This document shows, in pieces, positions 6,086 through 8,176 of a stretch of 8,176 nt of DNA. Position 1 is the first letter of the stretch. Each line of letters starts with the position of its first letter. The notes under the pieces were generated by a model. It was not told the DNA's origin. It searched no databases and saw nothing but the letters and a program-made list of their open reading frames with translations. The DNA is from Gammaproteobacteria bacterium (GTDB lineage: Bacteria > Pseudomonadota > Gammaproteobacteria > Pseudomonadales > Azotimanducaceae), in contig PAMR01000060.1 of assembly GCA_002708205.1 (NCBI GenBank), positions 9,292 through 17,467 of the forward strand, given 5' to 3'. The translations under genes and the position numbers were made by a program.

Positions 6086-7018
6086 GTGTCGACCCGATTC
6101 TGGGCACTGGTGCTAGCAACGGCAATAGTAATTAGTGTCGCTCTTTTTCTTAATTTATGTGGCAGTTCCATTTCCGTCGACATCATAGACAGATCCGACG
6201 ATATTTCTGATCTAAGCTCGTCCGACAATACAAATCAGCTGACTACGCCTGCTAAGTCTGAGCAGACTGCCAAACCCGCGGCTACTGAAAATCAGGAAGT
6301 CACGTCCCCGACTCTTCAAATCGTCGCTATGTGCCGGGGAGCGTCTGTAATTCCTTCACTGACTATGTGTCAGGACCAGTTCAAATTGGATAATTATTCG
6401 GTAAGTCCGGGAGAATATGTGAACGTTATCGTGGATAGAGGCTATGCCCCAGATGGTGTCGAACTGAAGATTAATGACGACTCAAACACCTTATCTCCGA
6501 GTGAAGTTGCCTTGGCAATTTCTCATCTCGTTCCCGGAACCGATAATACTCTCAAGATACGCGAGTTTGATTCGGAGTGGTCAGAACCATTTGCCTTCAA
6601 AGTGGATCTGCTCCCCCCATTGCGAGCAGAGATATACGCGTTATGCGTCGATGTGCACTGCGCACCGGGAGATGTTTTCCCTTTTAGCAGGAATGTGCCC
6701 GAAGGTACGGTTCTGCCCCTTGTGGAATACGTCGTGGGACCATCTTCGAGCGGAGGAGATTTTGCGTGGCTCGGTCAGGGACAAACGTGGATCGAATTGC
6801 AACTTGATGATGACCCAGCTTTGGGTTGCATCAATTGCAATGTGGCTGAATCATTTGGCAGTTCGTATGAAGCTAGAATACGCTTTGGTACAGGTGACGT
6901 CTTTTACAACTGGGACTTGCGTGATATTTCTGCCGGAATGCATATACTCCGTGCCCGTTTAGTGAATGCCCGCTATAGAGGTTCGTGGTCTGAACCCTTT
7001 GAATTTGAGGTAAAGTAG
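6086..7018 (+). CDS. Unrecognised exported protein with two related Cys-containing domains
   Basis: I do not recognise this 310-residue protein. An N-terminal hydrophobic segment (about 6-24, one Arg before it) ends at LNLC25. That is not a good lipobox (Asn at -2, Leu at -1), so a signal anchor or ordinary signal peptide is as likely as a lipoprotein. A polar linker (26-74) follows, rich in Ser, Asp and Thr. Two modules of about 97 and 133 residues come next. Each opens with a hydrophobic strand and a Cys pair (LQIVAMC...C at 83 and 95; AEIYALC...C at 187 and 192). Each closes on a near-identical motif: SEWSEPFAFKV (163-173) and GSWSEPFEFEV (299-309). The second has an insert with CINC (248-251). 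This suggests duplicated beta-sandwich domains with disulfides outside the cytoplasm. GTG 6086 has a nine-base ribosome binding site. The gene ends in tandem stops (TAG TGA) just before the DUF368 gene, implying one operon. Confidence 0.85.
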   Translation: MSTRFWALVLATAIVISVALFLNLCGSSISVDIIDRSDDISDLSSSDNTNQLTTPAKSEQTAKPAATENQEVTSPTLQIVAMCRGASVIPSLTMCQDQFKLDNYSVSPGEYVNVIVDRGYAPDGVELKINDDSNTLSPSEVALAISHLVPGTDNTLKIREFDSEWSEPFAFKVDLLPPLRAEIYALCVDVHCAPGDVFPFSRNVPEGTVLPLVEYVVGPSSSGGDFAWLGQGQTWIELQLDDDPALGCINCNVAESFGSSYEARIRFGTGDVFYNWDLRDISAGMHILRARLVNARYRGSWSEPFEFEVK

Positions 7019-7039
7019 TGAGCGATGTGAGGTCTGACC

Positions 7040-7942
7040 ATTTCTAATTCATGGATCCATCGACTAAATGTATCTGCGAGATATTTCATCATTGGAATTT
7101 TTATCGGATTGGTTGATCTTGTACCCGGTGTCAGCGGCGGCACTTTGGCTTTTGCTTTTGGTATTTGGGATCGTCTACTTCACGTTGTATCACAGATATT
7201 AACTCTCTTACGGATGTTGCTGAACTTGAGATTTCGTGAATCCGTCATTCTCATAAAATCGATGGATTGGACTCTAGTTATTCCCACAGGAGTAGGCATA
7301 TTGTGTGCGTTGCTTCTAGGGGCAGTGCTTATAGGTGAGTTGCTCGACTCACAGGAAGAAGTGATGCGAGCATTTTTTTTCGGGATGGTTGTTGGAGGGG
7401 CTACTTTCCCATTTCGTTCGATGAGACATCGTGATAGCCGCTCTCTGATATTTTTTCTCTTCGGCGTAGCGGTAAGTTTTGTGCTGGCTGGATTACCTCC
7501 TAGAGAGCTAGAAGACCCAGCTATCTGGTTTATATTCCTTGGAGCAGCCGTAAGCATTTGTGCGACAATCGTGCCCGGTCTGAGCGGATCCTTTGTACTA
7601 CTTATCTTTGGTTTATACGAGGTGTTTATCGATGCTCTCCGTAATCGCGATGTCGTCGTTTGGCTTGCGTTTGCTCTTGGGGCTTGGGTGGGCACCTTGA
7701 GTTTTGCTCACTTGATTCGATGGTTACTAAATAAGTATAGAGATTTGGTAATTGCTACACTCCTCGGACTTATGTTGGGTGGACTCAGGGCACTCTGGCC
7801 CTGGTTGGGATCGAATAGAGAATTAGAGTGGGTGAGCGACTATAGTGAATTAACTTTGCCACTGGTGTGGGCGGTAGTTGGACTTGGTTTTTCTTTACTG
7901 CTAACTCGACTCCCACGGGCGGATGAAGAGAAGGACGTTTAG
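7040..7942 (+). CDS. popT: DUF368 polyprenyl-phosphate translocase (PopT family), start codon unclear
   Basis: A polytopic membrane protein of the DUF368 family, members of which have been shown to move undecaprenyl phosphate across the membrane for reuse as the lipid carrier of envelope polymers. The diagnostic duplicated motif is present: VPGVSGGTLAFAFGIWD and VPGLSGSFVLLIFGLYE, about 150 residues apart, each entering a hydrophobic hairpin. About eight further hydrophobic stretches follow the family pattern. The conserved first segment (RYFIIGIFIGLVDLVPG) begins before the first standard start, TTG 7109, which would cut that helix. The frame is open back to TGA 7028-7030 and holds only CTG 7034, ATT 7040 and ATC 7055 as plausible starts. 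ATT 7040 is used here because TGAGGT (7028-7033) lies 6 nt before it, giving 300 residues. A frameshift from GTG 7018 or a damaged ATG 7025 is equally possible. The family call is firm; the 5' end is not. Confidence 0.88.
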   Translation: MSNSWIHRLNVSARYFIIGIFIGLVDLVPGVSGGTLAFAFGIWDRLLHVVSQILTLLRMLLNLRFRESVILIKSMDWTLVIPTGVGILCALLLGAVLIGELLDSQEEVMRAFFFGMVVGGATFPFRSMRHRDSRSLIFFLFGVAVSFVLAGLPPRELEDPAIWFIFLGAAVSICATIVPGLSGSFVLLIFGLYEVFIDALRNRDVVVWLAFALGAWVGTLSFAHLIRWLLNKYRDLVIATLLGLMLGGLRALWPWLGSNRELEWVSDYSELTLPLVWAVVGLGFSLLLTRLPRADEEKDV

Positions 7943-7951
7943 ATATGTGCG

Positions 7952-8039
7952 TGGTACCGAAGGTGGGACTCGAACCCACACGAGATTTTACCTCGGCGGA
8001 TTTTGAATCCGCTGCGTCTGCCAATTCCGCCACTTCGGC
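7952..8039 (-). tRNA. tRNA-Leu(CAA)
   Basis: On the minus strand the acceptor stem is GCCGAAG (8039-8033) with CTTCGGT (7962-7956), G1-U72 being a wobble pair. The anticodon stem GCGGA/TCCGC has loop TTCAAAA with anticodon CAA (8005-8003). A long variable arm (CGAG...CTCG) marks a class II tRNA, and the T arm is GTGGG-TTCGAGT-CCCAC. A73 is followed by an encoded CCA (7954-7952). It reads UUG codons. It lies 9 bp from the stop of the convergent DUF368 gene, with no terminator between. Confidence 0.98.
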
Positions 8040-8047
8040 ATATGTTC

Positions 8048-8075
8048 ATGCTACAGCTTAATCAGCCGTGGTAAA
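8048..8075 (-). promoter_or_regulatory. Candidate promoter of tRNA-Leu
   Basis: Read on the minus strand, TTTACC (8075-8070) matches the -35 consensus at four of six. After 16 bp, TAGCAT (8053-8048) matches the -10 consensus at three of six, keeping the key T-A-x-x-x-T bases. The start would fall near 8041, leaving almost no 5' leader before the tRNA. Confidence 0.35.
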
Positions 8076-8115
8076 AGCCATTCTAAATTCCGATGTAGGT
8101 GCTGATATTTTGTCT

Positions 8116-8121
8116 TATAGT
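8116..8121 (+). promoter_or_regulatory. Candidate -10 box of the last tRNA
   Basis: TATAGT matches TATAAT at five of six and lies 26 bp before the tRNA at 8148, giving a predicted start near 8128. A -35 box is not evident. The remaining sequence between the two divergent tRNAs (8040-8147) shows nothing else I can name. Confidence 0.4.
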
Positions 8122-8147
8122 GCGGTTTCGCTTTAGGATTGATTGGT

Positions 8148-8176
8148 TGGCGGATGGTGTAGAGGTAGCACACGGG
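8148..8176 (+). tRNA. 5' part of a tRNA, probably tRNA-Gln (cut by window end)
   Basis: TGGCGGA (8148-8154) would be the 5' acceptor strand. T8 G9 and a D arm GTGT-AGAGGTA-GCAC (8157-8171) with the conserved AGxGGTA loop follow, then ACGGG begins the anticodon stem. The sequence stops before the anticodon. U1 and the GGTGTA D arm resemble bacterial tRNA-Gln, but the identity is an inference. Confidence 0.75.

Noticed and set aside
5956..6228. Minus-strand reading frame ending in GAEDGGRTRDLLLGKEALYH
   Set aside because: Its end is the translated complement of tRNA-Gly(GCC), a familiar false gene, and the rest lies antisense to the exported-protein gene.
6474..6962. Plus-strand alternative frame of 162 codons inside the exported-protein gene
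   Set aside because: A shadow frame rich in Cys, Trp and Arg without a ribosome binding site; the 6086 frame has a strong start and internal repeats.
7013..7045. Stop-codon readthrough fusing the exported protein to DUF368, since both are in the same frame
   Set aside because: Three in-frame stops (TAG 7016, TGA 7019, TGA 7028) would all have to be read through, and the exported protein already has a complete C-terminal domain.
7180..7695. Minus-strand open frame of 171 codons inside the DUF368 gene
   Set aside because: Low-complexity basic translation with no recognisable domain, fully antisense to a convincing membrane-protein gene.
7785..8033. Minus-strand reading frame starting MAELADAADSKSAEVKSRVG
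   Set aside because: It is the tRNA-Leu(CAA) sequence read as protein, continuing antisense through the DUF368 gene; a well-known annotation artefact.

Overview
This window looks like a piece of a bacterial chromosome from an environmental, probably marine, lineage. Base composition is moderate (about half G+C by eye), intergenic gaps are very short and three tRNA genes lie near the right end. The best lineage clue is the CoaE-like protein. Its central segment (LEAVNLIEAGY, then a D-x-x-W stretch) resembles, from memory, the CoaE of Dehalococcoidia (Chloroflexota, including the SAR202 clade) more than the proteobacterial form with its P-L-L-x-E motif. The acyl-CoA dehydrogenase, penicillin-acylase-like enzyme and D-threonine-aldolase-like enzyme would suit such an organotroph. 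The assignment is an inference and an actinobacterial lineage such as marine Acidimicrobiia is not excluded.

Left part (1-2882): the 3' end of a surface protein with an Ig-like repeat, an acidic Ser/Asp linker and a C-terminal hydrophobic anchor is closed by a strong UUCG-tetraloop terminator. An acyl-CoA dehydrogenase of the isovaleryl-CoA-dehydrogenase-like type follows. A fold-type III PLP enzyme (D-threonine aldolase / D-serine dehydratase family) lies on the opposite strand, and the two stop codons abut with no gap.

Middle (2883-5895): from an 83-bp divergent region starts a penicillin-acylase-family Ntn hydrolase without a visible signal peptide and apparently with a leaderless start. 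It is followed 11 bp later by a diverged dephospho-CoA kinase, probably in one operon. The acylase, PLP enzyme and acyl-CoA dehydrogenase could together handle N-acylated hydroxy-amino compounds (amide hydrolysis, amino-acid cleavage, acyl-chain oxidation), but this link rests only on adjacency.

Right part (5896-8176): tRNA-Gly(GCC), then a two-gene envelope operon. The first gene encodes an unrecognised exported protein made of two related Cys-containing beta-type domains. The second encodes a DUF368 (PopT-type) polyprenyl-phosphate translocase. The DUF368 reading frame has no ATG, GTG or TTG where the family N-terminus requires one, so it uses a rare start codon, is frameshifted, or carries a sequence error. 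tRNA-Leu(CAA) faces this operon tail to tail, and the window ends inside a further tRNA gene, probably tRNA-Gln. No insertion sequence, CRISPR array, riboswitch or phage gene was seen. The nearest things to something new are the two-domain exported protein with its DUF368 partner and the start region between them.
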